Source: Pandoraea pneumonica
GTDB lineage: Bacteria > Pseudomonadota > Gammaproteobacteria > Burkholderiales > Burkholderiaceae
Direction of reading: 5' to 3'
Assembly: GCF_902459645.1 (NCBI RefSeq)
Contig: NZ_CABPSK010000002.1
Location: forward strand, 1,178,001-1,242,000
Length of the DNA: 64,000 bases
A program made the translations under genes and the position numbers. Positions 9,452-17,272 of this stretch are shown here, piece after piece. The notes under the pieces are model-generated. The model was not told the origin of the DNA and did not search any database. It saw only the letters and a program-made list of their open reading frames with translations. Within the stretch, counting starts at the first letter, position 1. Every line of letters begins with the position of its first letter.

Positions 9452-9472
9452 GACTCGGCGTCGGACCGAGTC
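9452..9472. terminator. hairpin between orphan nuoA and DUF3857 gene
   Basis: GACTCGG and CCGAGTC form a perfect 7-bp stem with a seven-base loop immediately downstream of the stop codon of the nuoA-like gene. No T-run follows on the minus strand, so it is a weak or Rho-assisted terminator at best. Confidence 0.4.
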
Positions 9473-9477
9473 AGATC

Positions 9478-9837
9478 CTATTCCCACTCAAGCGCCTTCT
9501 TGCCCCATTCGTACGCAAAACCCAACGCGAGAATAAAGAGGAAGAACATCATCGCGATGAAGCCCGGCCAGCCCACTTCCCGCATGGAGACGGCCCACGG
9601 AATCGTGAAGGCCAACTCGATATCGAAGACGATGAAGAAGATCGCCACGCGATAAAAGCGAACATCGAATTGTTTGCGCGCATCGCCAAACGCATTGAAG
9701 CCGCATTCGTATGCCGAGTTCTTTTCGGCGTCCGGCCGGTGCGGACGGATGGGCTTCGCGACAAACAACAGCGCCGTGCCCATCAGCAAGGCCACTAGCA
9801 GAAACAGCAGGGCAGGGAAGTACTCGGAGAGGTCCAC
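9478..9837 (-). CDS. NADH-quinone oxidoreductase subunit A-like protein (orphan)
   Basis: 119 residues with three hydrophobic helices (about 6-28, 64-86, 92-112) and the hallmark NuoA/NdhC segment SAYECGFNAFGDARKQFDVRFY on the loop between helix 1 and 2, followed by IFFIVFDIELAF. Start taken at the GTG at 9837, because TAGGAGG lies five bases before it; the longer reading frame to 9945 has no ribosome site. NuoA normally sits first in a large complex I operon, but here no nuo gene is adjacent: neighbours are sugE and a DUF3857 gene. It may be a second, divergent copy. Confidence 0.88.
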   Translation of the reverse strand: MDLSEYFPALLFLLVALLMGTALLFVAKPIRPHRPDAEKNSAYECGFNAFGDARKQFDVRFYRVAIFFIVFDIELAFTIPWAVSMREVGWPGFIAMMFFLFILALGFAYEWGKKALEWE

Positions 9838-9967
9838 CGGGCCTCCTAAAAGGAAGATTGCGGGAAGGGGATGTGGCGCACTTTCGGTGTCATTCGAATG
9901 ACACCCGTGCCACCGACACGCGCGTTGGCGCGAGGGTTCCGCCAACGCCGTGTTTTTGGGAAAAATC

Positions 9968-10282
9968 CTAAGAGGCGAGCTTCATCAGCACGAGCCCGCT
10001 CACGATGAGCACGGCGGCGAGAAGTCGTAAGGCACTGGCGGATTCACCGAGCACGAGAACGCCGACGGTAAATGCGCCGATGGCACCGATGCCGGTCCAG
10101 ATGGTGTATGCCGTGCCGAGGGGAAGCGTCTTCATGGAGACCGACAGCAAACCGAAGCTGGCGGCCATGGTGACGAGGGTGATGACGGAGGGGACCCACT
10201 TCGTGAAGCCCGCAGACTGCTTCATCGTAAAGGCCCAGACGATCTCGAGCAGGCCCGCAAACAGCAAATATATCCAAGCCAT
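9968..10282 (-). CDS. gdx: SMR-family guanidinium exporter (SugE/Gdx)
   Basis: 104 residues, four membrane helices, standard SMR length. Glu13 in LLEIVWAF is the essential proton/substrate-coupling acid, and the WAFTMKQS and GTAYTIWTGIGAIGA segments match the SugE branch rather than EmrE. SugE homologues of this branch were shown to export guanidinium as dual-topology dimers. The guanidine-II riboswitch in its leader supports that role here. AGGAG precedes the ATG. Annotation as a quaternary ammonium resistance protein is the older name. Confidence 0.92.
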   Translation of the reverse strand: MAWIYLLFAGLLEIVWAFTMKQSAGFTKWVPSVITLVTMAASFGLLSVSMKTLPLGTAYTIWTGIGAIGAFTVGVLVLGESASALRLLAAVLIVSGLVLMKLAS

Positions 10283-10284
10283 AC

Positions 10285-10354
10285 GGCTCTCCTATTTGGG
10301 TAGAGCCGGGCCGTCCCGGATTGTGTTGCCAGCAGGCTGAGGTCGTCCTCAGCC
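10285..10354 (-). ncRNA. guanidine-II (mini-ykkC) riboswitch upstream of sugE/gdx
   Basis: On the minus strand two short stem-loops stand in tandem. P1 (10354-10335) is an 8-bp stem GGCTGAGG/CCTCAGCC with loop ACGA. P2 (10319-10306) is a 5-bp stem CCGGG/CCCGG with loop ACGG. The linker is 15 bases. Two hairpins with ACGR loops define the mini-ykkC RNA, and its usual target is an SMR exporter, exactly the gene that follows. GGCTCT (10307-10302, overlapping the 3' arm of P2) can pair with AGAGCC (10290-10285), which contains part of the AGGAG site. This suggests guanidine binding stabilises P2 and releases the ribosome site. Confidence 0.9.
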
Positions 10355-10392
10355 CTGAACTATAGCAAAGTTGGTCACTAAAGTGCGTGCAC

Positions 10393-11619
10393 TTAGAGCA
10401 TGCGTTCTATGGCGTCGACCGCGTTGCGCAGGCCATTTTCCGCGCACATTTGCGCGCCGAGTGCCTGCGCACGCGTGCGTGTGGTGGCACGTTCGGCGAA
10501 TTCGATACTTCGGGCCAGTGAGGTGGCGCGCAACGCACGGCCGTTCAATGCGTCGACTGCGACACCCGCGCGGCGCAGTCTGTCGGCCCAGAAAAACTGA
10601 TCGCCGGTAAATGGCACGGCAACGGATGGCACGCCCGCACGCGTGGCCGAATGCGACGTTCCCGAGCCGCCGTGGTGAACGACGAGCGAAGTCTGCGGAA
10701 ACAACCAGTCGTGTGGCGTGTCGCCAATCACATGGAAATTGGATGGCAGTGCTGAACTGTTCGCACCGCTCCAACCCGGGTAGAACAGCGCACGGCGGCC
10801 TGCCACGGCCGTGACGATTTCGGCAAGCGACTTGTCCGCATCGAACCCCGTCATGCTGCCGAAGCCGATGTACATCGGCGCTTCACCTGCGGCGAGAAAT
10901 TCGGTGAGTGCTGGTGGCGCGACCCAGTCGACCGACGGCGACACCCATTGCCCGCAGATTTGTGCGTTTTCGGGCCAATCGTCTGGCCGGGGGACCAGAC
11001 TCGGGGAGATGCCGTACAGCATCGGGTGTTGCGTCCAGAGCTCGCGTCGCGGCGGAAGTCCACAAATGGCAGCGCGCGCGGCGTTGGTTTTTTCGCGGAA
11101 GGCGCGCCACAGCATCTGGTTCACGAACTGCTGACTCGCGCGGTTGAGGAACCCCGGCACCCATTTGGGCGGTAAGAAGGGCGACGCGAATGCGCTTGTG
11201 GGGGAGATGGGGATCAGGCCTGTGCCGATTGCTTTGATGCCGAGATGTTCCGCCGCAGAAAGCCCGACAAAGGCAGCAAGGCCCGACACGATGATGGCAT
11301 CGCAGCCTTCGCCTGCACGGACGATGGCGTTGAGCCAAGCCTGTGCGTGCGTGTTGGCGATGCGGGCGAGCGCGCCCGCGATGTTCGATACGCCGCGCTT
11401 GCCTGCGACAACGTTCGAGATCGCAAGCTCAGGTTGCAGCGTGCCCTTGATATCGCCCGCCAGTGCAATGGTGGGAACGCCAAGACCGTGAGCGGCACCG
11501 AGCGTGGCGCGATCGGCCAGCAAACATGCTTCGTGACCGGCATCCATCAAGGCCCGGCACAGCATCGCCAGCGGTCGGGTGTCGCCTTCCGTGCCATACG
11601 TTGCGACGGCGAATTTCAT
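10393..11619 (-). CDS. UGT/MGT-type glycosyltransferase
   Basis: 408 residues, two Rossmann-like halves of the GT-B fold. The N-terminus MKFAVATYGTEGDTRPL is the typical acceptor-domain start, and the C-terminal donor domain contains LVVHHGGSGTSHSATRAGVPSVAVPFTGDQFFWA, the nucleotide-sugar signature of GT1/GT28-like enzymes (macrolide, sterol and rhamnosyl transferases). The enzyme is probably cytoplasmic, moving a sugar from an NDP-sugar to a small lipophilic acceptor. Its ATG overlaps the stop of the upstream LysR gene (ATGA), so they are translationally coupled. Acceptor unknown. A divergent MFS exporter suggests a glycosylate-and-export or xenobiotic detoxification role. Confidence 0.85.
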   Translation of the reverse strand: MKFAVATYGTEGDTRPLAMLCRALMDAGHEACLLADRATLGAAHGLGVPTIALAGDIKGTLQPELAISNVVAGKRGVSNIAGALARIANTHAQAWLNAIVRAGEGCDAIIVSGLAAFVGLSAAEHLGIKAIGTGLIPISPTSAFASPFLPPKWVPGFLNRASQQFVNQMLWRAFREKTNAARAAICGLPPRRELWTQHPMLYGISPSLVPRPDDWPENAQICGQWVSPSVDWVAPPALTEFLAAGEAPMYIGFGSMTGFDADKSLAEIVTAVAGRRALFYPGWSGANSSALPSNFHVIGDTPHDWLFPQTSLVVHHGGSGTSHSATRAGVPSVAVPFTGDQFFWADRLRRAGVAVDALNGRALRATSLARSIEFAERATTRTRAQALGAQMCAENGLRNAVDAIERML

Positions 11620-12542
11620 GAGGTTCTGTCTCCGGGGCGGGCGGCAGCATCTTTCTTGAGTTCGTCGGTCAATGCGTCCTGAATCAGCGCCACCGGGCGA
11701 ACAAGTCGTGAGGGCAGCGCGCCGTGGACGAGCCAGACGTTGAGGCCGCTGCGGAACTCTGGCACGTCGACGATTTGCAGTGCCTCATGATGGGGGCTGC
11801 GGGCCAGCACTTCGGGTGCTGCGAGCCCGACGCCCAAACCCCGCGCAACGAGCGACAGTTGCAACTCGGAGCCGAACGCTTCGACGGCCACATGGAACGG
11901 CAACCCTGCTGTCACCATCGCGCGGCTTAGCGCCGAGCGCATGCCGCAGCCGTCCTGATTGAGCACCCACGGATGCTCGGACAATTCGGCGAGCGTGGCG
12001 GACTTATCGGCAAGACCTAACGCGCGCGGCGCCACCACCACCGTGGGCTTGTGCGCGAGCAGCGTCGATGTCAGGCCTTCGGGTATCACGGCAGCGTCGG
12101 GCAGCAGCACGATGGCGGCGTCCACCTTGCCGCGCTCGACGTTCTGCAACAGGCCCGGCGACCAGCCTGCCGTCACGCGAAGCGTCAGCTTGGGAAAGGC
12201 GGCACGCAAGCGGTCGATCGGCTGCTCAAGCGCCAGTTCCGACAGAAACGGCGGCACGCCGATGTTGAATTCACCGGTGGGTTCGTTATCGGGGGAGGCC
12301 ACAGCCATCAAGTCGTCGACGGCACGCAGCACCGTACGCGCGAGGGCGTAGACCTCGTTGCCGGCGGCGGTCGGCTTGAGCGGTTTGCTCTGGCGGTCGA
12401 GCAGTTCGACGCCCAGCATTTTTTCCAGATTCTGTACGCGACGCGTCAAACCCGGTTGCGTCAGGAAAAGCTTCTCCGACGCCCGCACCATCGATTCGCT
12501 CTCGACCACTGCCACGAAAGCCTGCAAGTCATGTGTGTTCAA
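11616..12542 (-). CDS. LysR-family transcriptional regulator
   Basis: 308 residues: winged helix-turn-helix at about 1-65 (LQAFVAVVESESMVRASEKLFLTQPGLTRRVQNLEKMLGVELLDR) and a periplasmic-binding-like effector domain from about 90. It is first in a two-gene operon with the glycosyltransferase (4-bp overlap) and divergent from the MFS gene, with 94 bp of AT-rich intergenic sequence (12543-12636) likely holding its operator. The ligand is unknown. Confidence 0.9.
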   Translation of the reverse strand: MNTHDLQAFVAVVESESMVRASEKLFLTQPGLTRRVQNLEKMLGVELLDRQSKPLKPTAAGNEVYALARTVLRAVDDLMAVASPDNEPTGEFNIGVPPFLSELALEQPIDRLRAAFPKLTLRVTAGWSPGLLQNVERGKVDAAIVLLPDAAVIPEGLTSTLLAHKPTVVVAPRALGLADKSATLAELSEHPWVLNQDGCGMRSALSRAMVTAGLPFHVAVEAFGSELQLSLVARGLGVGLAAPEVLARSPHHEALQIVDVPEFRSGLNVWLVHGALPSRLVRPVALIQDALTDELKKDAAARPGDRTS

Positions 12543-12636
12543 AACAAACTCGCATAATCAATATGAACATAATTCAATTGTGGCATAACGTTGGCGTTTC
12601 TACAATCAGCCGGACCGACTCAATGGATCCGGAAAA

Positions 12637-13941
12637 ATGACGCAGCCACCTACCGTTTGTACGCGCAACTTCGCCACGCCCTCGCCACTACCGTCAACTG
12701 TGTCGCCACCGCCTTCGGCCGCGCCTGAGGGGGCAGGCCTTAGCCGACAAATGACGCTTTTCTTCGCGGCGGCCGTCGGCATCATCATTTTGAATTTGTC
12801 CGCTGCGCAGCCACTGACCGGCCCCGTGAGCCACGCGCTGAATTTGCCGGTCGGGCTGTCGGGCCTGATCGCGATGCTGCCGCAACTGGGGTATGCGGCG
12901 GGCTTGCTGCTGCTCGTGCCGTTATGCGATTTGCTTGAGAATCGCCGCCTCATCGTGGTGACGCTGACGTGCTGTGCGGCATTTTTGGCGGTGTCTGCGC
13001 TCTCGCATTCGGGATGGGTGTTTCTGGCCTCGGTATTTCTCGCGGGTGCTACGTCGAGCGTGATTCAGATGCTCGTCCCGATGGCGGCATCGATGGCACC
13101 GGAGCAACGGCGCGGCCAAGCGATTGGCAACGTGATGAGCGGGTTGATGCTTGGGATTCTGCTCTCGCGTCCGCTTGCGAGTTTGATTACGGGCACGTTT
13201 GGATGGCGGGTGTTCTTCGGCATCGAGGCGGTCGCCGACGCCTTGCTCGCGGTGGTGCTGTATCTCCGGTTGCCGAATCACGCGCCGCATGCTGGCGCGA
13301 GTTATCCGGCCTTGCTGCGCTCGCTGTGGACGCTGCTGCGCACGGAGCCCGTATTGCAACGTCGCTCTTTGCAGGCGGCGCTGGCACTCGGCGCGTTCAG
13401 CGCGTTCTGGACAGCCATTGCGTTGCGACTCGCGCAGCCGCCGTTCTCGCTCGGTATGCAGGGGATTGCCGTGTTCGCGCTAGCGGGCGCCTCGGGGGCC
13501 ATTGTGACGCCGCTTGCCGGGTATCTCGGCGACCGTGGCGCGGGCCACGCGACGCAGATTGTTTCGCACATTGTGATGATTGTCGCCGTGCTGATGCTCG
13601 GCGCGGCGGGCGCGGGGTGGGGCGGTTTCTCGCCGGTGTCGCATCCCGTGCTGGCATTGGCGATGCTCGTCGCCGGGGCCGCAGCGCTCGACGCGGGCGT
13701 CATCACCGACCAGACGCTCGGACGCCGCGCGGTCAACCTGCTGAACCCTGCGGCGCGCGGCCGGTTGAACGCGCTCTTCGTCGGCATCTTCTTCGTGGGC
13801 GGCGCGATCGGTGCGGCGCTCTCGGGAGCCGCTTGGGCATGGGCCGGATGGAGCGGCGTGTGTGTGGTCGTGCTGGGGTTTGCCGTTGCGCTGTTGTTAG
13901 TCGGCTGGCTGGATCGCGCCTCGCAAGGGCGTCGTGTGTGA
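12637..13941 (+). CDS. MFS transporter, drug-efflux type
   Basis: 434 residues with about 12 hydrophobic segments. A loop after helix 2 has the MFS motif-A-like PLCDLLENRRL, and a Pro/Ser-rich cytoplasmic N-terminus of about 35 residues precedes the first helix. The family looks like the YnfM/bicyclomycin-type exporter branch (QPLTGPVSHALNLPVGLSGLIAMLPQLGYAAGLLLLVPL). It is divergent from the LysR-glycosyltransferase operon and probably controlled by that LysR. Its 3' end overlaps the convergent AraC gene by 45 bp. The ATG at 12637 is used; an internal start closer to helix 1 is possible. Confidence 0.87.
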   Translation: MTQPPTVCTRNFATPSPLPSTVSPPPSAAPEGAGLSRQMTLFFAAAVGIIILNLSAAQPLTGPVSHALNLPVGLSGLIAMLPQLGYAAGLLLLVPLCDLLENRRLIVVTLTCCAAFLAVSALSHSGWVFLASVFLAGATSSVIQMLVPMAASMAPEQRRGQAIGNVMSGLMLGILLSRPLASLITGTFGWRVFFGIEAVADALLAVVLYLRLPNHAPHAGASYPALLRSLWTLLRTEPVLQRRSLQAALALGAFSAFWTAIALRLAQPPFSLGMQGIAVFALAGASGAIVTPLAGYLGDRGAGHATQIVSHIVMIVAVLMLGAAGAGWGGFSPVSHPVLALAMLVAGAAALDAGVITDQTLGRRAVNLLNPAARGRLNALFVGIFFVGGAIGAALSGAAWAWAGWSGVCVVVLGFAVALLLVGWLDRASQGRRV

Positions 13942-14826
13942 GGTGACGGCGCTCGCTGCGATATCGCGCGGCGTAGCGCCGAGCACGCGCTTCATCCACG
14001 TGGCCATATGGCTCTGATGCGAGAAGCCGGTGTCGAGCGCGATTTGGCTCACGCTCAACCGGCCCTCGATCAGCAGGGCCTTCGCCCGTTCCAGACGGCG
14101 CTGCACGACGTACCGGTGCACGGGCAAGCCCATCGTTTCGCGAAACAGCACTTTGAAATGGGGGACGCTCAGATCGACGAGGGCCGCGAGTTCTGTGAGC
14201 GAAAGGCGCTCGTCGAGATGGGCTTCGACGTAGTCGATGACGCGTGCGGCGGCGCGTGCCGACAGGGTGCGGCGCTTGCGATCGGACTGGGGTTCTGCAT
14301 TGGCTGCCCCGCCGGTACTGGCCAGCCGTACGATCATCGCAGTGCAAAGGCTCTCGGCGTAGAGGGGATCGGAGGCGTCGTCGGCTTCGAGTTCTGCCTG
14401 CAAGGCCCACGCCATTTGCTGAAAGCGTGCGTCGCGCCATTGGAAGTGCGGGCGAATCAGCGCGTCTGACGACTTCAGGCCGAGTTGATCGTAGGTGTTA
14501 CGAACGAAGTCGGCAGCAAACCAGATGCTGAGGATGGTGCAATCGGCGTCGTCGGACCAAACGCCCGCCATGCCCGCAGGAACGACGTCGGCGTCGCCGT
14601 GGGACTGAATGCGTGCCTTCGGCGCTCCTTCGCATCGACAGACCGCGTTGACAGGCTTGCCCACGTGGACCCCGACCCGATGATGCGAGAACGCCGGAAT
14701 GCGATGTTCACCGGCGGCGACGCGGAACAACTCGGCACCGAAGCCCGACCACCCGAGCGACGAGCTCGAAAGCAGGCTTTTGCGCTGCCCGGAGTGCGGA
14801 ATCAACGTTGTGTGAGATGCCTTCAT
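13897..14826 (-). CDS. AraC-family transcriptional regulator
   Basis: 309 residues. The C-terminal 100 residues hold two helix-turn-helix units: LSLTELAALVDLSVPHFKVLFRETMGLPVHRYVVQRRLERAKALL, then LSVSQIALDTGFSHQSHMATWMKRVLGATPRDI. The N-terminal region (1-190) is a cupin-like effector domain (AAGEHRIPAFSHHRVGVHVG...). It converges on and overlaps the MFS gene by 45 bp and is divergent from the NmrA-like gene at 15018, its likely target together with itself. Confidence 0.9.
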   Translation of the reverse strand: MKASHTTLIPHSGQRKSLLSSSSLGWSGFGAELFRVAAGEHRIPAFSHHRVGVHVGKPVNAVCRCEGAPKARIQSHGDADVVPAGMAGVWSDDADCTILSIWFAADFVRNTYDQLGLKSSDALIRPHFQWRDARFQQMAWALQAELEADDASDPLYAESLCTAMIVRLASTGGAANAEPQSDRKRRTLSARAAARVIDYVEAHLDERLSLTELAALVDLSVPHFKVLFRETMGLPVHRYVVQRRLERAKALLIEGRLSVSQIALDTGFSHQSHMATWMKRVLGATPRDIAASAVTSHTTPLRGAIQPAD

Positions 14827-15017
14827 TGCCTGCCCCGTGCTTCTCGATGTGATGCCGCATTTTGCTGCAAATTCCTCGCGCGTGCTGGTGGTGATGCGGG
14901 CAGGGCGATGGGCGGGCTTAGGTTGTCATCCGAATGTGATGGGGAACATCCGTCCGTGTGAGTTTTTCGTCGTGAGGCTTCGTAGACTCAAGATCCATGA
15001 ATGAGAGGCGATGGACT

Positions 15018-15917
15018 ATGTACGTCATCTTTGGTGCATCGGGAAAAGTGGGCCGCGCGACGGTCGCGGCGCTGCGGAACGTTGGGCAGGCGGTGCGTGC
15101 CGCGGTGCGTGATCCGGCGCAACACGACGCATTGAGGCGTCTTGGCTGCGAGGTGGTGCGAGCAGATCTCGACGACGAGGCGTCGGTGCGAAAGGCGCTC
15201 GACGGTGCGCACTCGGTGCAACTGCTTTGCCCGGTCGCGCACCACGCCTCGGACCCGGAAACTGCGATGCGGCACACCGTGAACACGACTGCGCGTGCGT
15301 TGCGAGGGCATCCGCATCTCCATGTCGTGGCGTTGTCCGATTACGGCGCGGAGTTGCCGGGCGACTCGGGGATCACGAGGTTGTTCCGCGAACTGGAAGC
15401 GGCGTATCGCGAGGTTGTGCCGCGCCTGACGCTTCTGCGCTCGGCGGAACACATGCAGAACTGGGTACGTGTGATGCCCGCGGCACTCGCTTCCGGGCGG
15501 TTGCCGAGCTTTCATCATCCGATCGACAGGCCATTTCCGACGGTGTCGGCCAGTGATGTCGGCGTCGTCGCGGCGCAGCTTCTGCGCGAAGGGCATGACG
15601 AAAACGGCGTTCGCGTGGTGAGTATCGAAGGCCCGCGCCGGTATCACGCGGGCGAGGTGGCGCAAGCGTTGAGCGAACTCAGCGGCAGAGAGATCACCGC
15701 CGTCGCGCTGCCGCGCACCGAGTGGAACGCCGTGCTCGCGCGCGCAGGGCTGAACGCCAATCTGGCGCGGCTCGTGATCGGCACCTACGACGCGCAGAAT
15801 GCTGGCCGCATCGACGTGGAAGCGGGGAGCGAGCGGCGCTTCGGCACCACCGAGTTGCGCGATGTGTTGAACGGCTACTGGTCCGCGAGCGCCACGCGGG
15901 CGGCGCCATCGCCTTAA
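15018..15917 (+). CDS. NmrA-like NAD(P)-binding protein (atypical SDR)
   Basis: 299 residues beginning MYVIFGASGKVGRATVAAL, with the GxxGxxG dinucleotide-binding motif at 7-13, then a Rossmann fold of the NmrA/QOR2 subgroup (LRRLGCEVVRADLDDEASVRKALDGAHSVQLLCPV). The catalytic Tyr-Lys pair of classical SDRs is not evident, as in other NmrA-like proteins, which act as quinone reductases or redox sensors. Start set at the ATG at 15018, after GAGAGG, since the fold begins there; a start seven codons earlier is less likely. It is divergent from the AraC regulator and followed 11 bp later by a 63-residue gene. Confidence 0.85.
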   Translation: MYVIFGASGKVGRATVAALRNVGQAVRAAVRDPAQHDALRRLGCEVVRADLDDEASVRKALDGAHSVQLLCPVAHHASDPETAMRHTVNTTARALRGHPHLHVVALSDYGAELPGDSGITRLFRELEAAYREVVPRLTLLRSAEHMQNWVRVMPAALASGRLPSFHHPIDRPFPTVSASDVGVVAAQLLREGHDENGVRVVSIEGPRRYHAGEVAQALSELSGREITAVALPRTEWNAVLARAGLNANLARLVIGTYDAQNAGRIDVEAGSERRFGTTELRDVLNGYWSASATRAAPSP

Positions 15918-15928
15918 AGGAGTTTCGA

Positions 15929-16120
15929 ATGCAGTCCTGTCCCATCACGTGCGCCACACGACAATACATGGCGAAATCCCGCACTGCCGCGAAGCAAACC
16001 GCTTCGGCACCGCCTCTTTACCGTGTGCTTGAGGCGACCGCTAAGACGCTACGTTGGGCGGCGCTGGAGGAATTGCTGAGCGCGATTCCCGATAGCAACG
16101 ACGACTTCGGCATCTCGTAG
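15929..16120 (+). CDS. small hypothetical protein (63 residues)
   Basis: A strong AAAGGAG site seven bases before the ATG at 15929 and a position 11 bp after the preceding stop support a real gene co-transcribed with the NmrA-like gene. The protein has a basic, Ser/Ala-rich N-terminus (residues 14-28) and a C-terminal amphipathic helix (YRVLEATAKTLRWAALEELLSAI) ending in an acidic tail DSNDDFGIS. No membrane segment and no family recognised. Confidence 0.7.
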   Translation: MQSCPITCATRQYMAKSRTAAKQTASAPPLYRVLEATAKTLRWAALEELLSAIPDSNDDFGIS

Positions 16121-16128
16121 CACGTCGG

Positions 16129-16593
16129 CTATTTCAGCGGAATAAGCGTCGCACGGTCGACTTCCACTGCGGTCACGGCGTTTTGCGGTGAGCCGTCGAT
16201 CAGTTTGTCGGAGTAGGTCAGGTAGACGAGCGTGTTGCGGGCTTTATCCACCATGCGCACGATTCGCAGCTTTTTGAATAGCGGCGAGAGGCTTTCCGAG
16301 AAGACTTCTTCTTCCTTCGGCAGCGGGCCGGTGAACGAGATGGGGCCGACCGGGCGGCAGGCGATCGACGCTTCGGCCTTATCCTCAGCCAGTCCGACCA
16401 TGCCCTTCACGCCGCCCGTCTTTGCGCGGGATACGTAGCAGGTGATGCCGCGCACTTTCGGGTCGTCGTAGGCGTCGACGACAATCTTGTGATCCGGGCC
16501 AAGCCACTGGAACGCGGTGCTCACATCGCCAATCTTTTCCGCGTGAGCCCAAGTCGCGGCAACGGTTAGCGCCAGCGCGATTGCAATCTTCAT
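16129..16593 (-). CDS. creA: CreA family protein, exported
   Basis: 154 residues. Signal peptide of 18 residues (MKIAIALALTVAATWAHA), then the conserved CreA body: EKIGDVSTAFQWLGPDHKIVVDAYDDPKVRGITCYVSRA (cysteine in a conserved ITCYVS motif) and ASIACRPVGPISF. CreA is a widespread periplasmic protein of unknown biochemical role that takes its name from the E. coli creABCD locus. It is convergent with the small gene at 15929 with only 8 bp between stops. No CreBCD partners are present. Confidence 0.93.
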   Translation of the reverse strand: MKIAIALALTVAATWAHAEKIGDVSTAFQWLGPDHKIVVDAYDDPKVRGITCYVSRAKTGGVKGMVGLAEDKAEASIACRPVGPISFTGPLPKEEEVFSESLSPLFKKLRIVRMVDKARNTLVYLTYSDKLIDGSPQNAVTAVEVDRATLIPLK

Positions 16594-16765
16594 GTTCGTA
16601 TCCGTTTCGTGTCGGTTCGCCGTCGCCAGCGGCCGCGATCATCGCGAGCCATGCGCTACGACACGCGGATTCTACTCGCGTCGGATGTGGCCTGTGTGAC
16701 GTGGACGGTGGCGCATGTCGAAGCAGATGCCCGCGCGATCGCTTGCTTGCGATCACTGGCGGGAC

Positions 16766-17239
16766 TCAAGCCTCGTTGATCTCTTGTTGCAGAATCTCCA
16801 TCCAACGCGCCTGATCCTTCTCGCGGATCATTCGGATCTTCCATTCAGGCGCGTCGATATCCTTCACGACCAAAACGAAATGGCTCAGCGAATCGGCGTG
16901 TGCCTTCGCACGTAGCGCGTTACCCACGTTCTGCGCCGCACCCGACGCGCCACCGAATGCCGTGACGTGCGTCGGCCCGGCGTGTACCTTGCTGGCCTTC
17001 CAACTGCGGATATCGCTGAAGGGATACGTCTTCATGCGCCACTTCTCGGCGACGGTGACGCATTTCGTGGCCGGGTTCAGCACGATACCGCTGTCACCGA
17101 AGAAAAACGTATATCCCTGACCGTCCTGCAAGCCCGCAGCGGCCAGCATGTCCGTTTTCAAATTCCGTTTGCGCAGCACGTGCCATACCGGCAGACCGAC
17201 CAAGCAGACGAGAAAGAGCAGCGTTACGAAGGTACTCAT
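16766..17239 (-). CDS. membrane-anchored hypothetical protein (DUF4755-like)
   Basis: 157 residues. One N-terminal membrane helix (3-20, TFVTLLFLVCLVGLPVWHV) is followed by a basic stretch and a soluble domain with repeated beta strands (GYTFFFGDSGIVLNPATKCVTVAEKWRMKTYPFSDIRSWKA) and an amphipathic C-terminal helix (DQARWMEILQQEIN). The pattern matches DUF4755 proteins, whose function is unknown. It lies between the creA and outer-membrane protein genes on the same strand but spaced too far for a tight operon. Confidence 0.75.
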   Translation of the reverse strand: MSTFVTLLFLVCLVGLPVWHVLRKRNLKTDMLAAAGLQDGQGYTFFFGDSGIVLNPATKCVTVAEKWRMKTYPFSDIRSWKASKVHAGPTHVTAFGGASGAAQNVGNALRAKAHADSLSHFVLVVKDIDAPEWKIRMIREKDQARWMEILQQEINEA

Positions 17240-17272
17240 CGTTATCTCTCCGGTATTCCATTCTTCGTGGTA

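Noticed and set aside
7404-9536. Very long plus-strand frame (710 codons) opposite the DUF3857 gene
   Set aside because: The minus strand encodes a protein with a signal peptide and intact transglutaminase motif; the plus frame shows only Arg/Gly/His-rich shadow composition.
10285-10354. Hairpins upstream of sugE as an intrinsic terminator
   Set aside because: Neither hairpin is followed by a T-run, they lie upstream of the gene, and both have ACGR loops, which fit the guanidine-II riboswitch far better.
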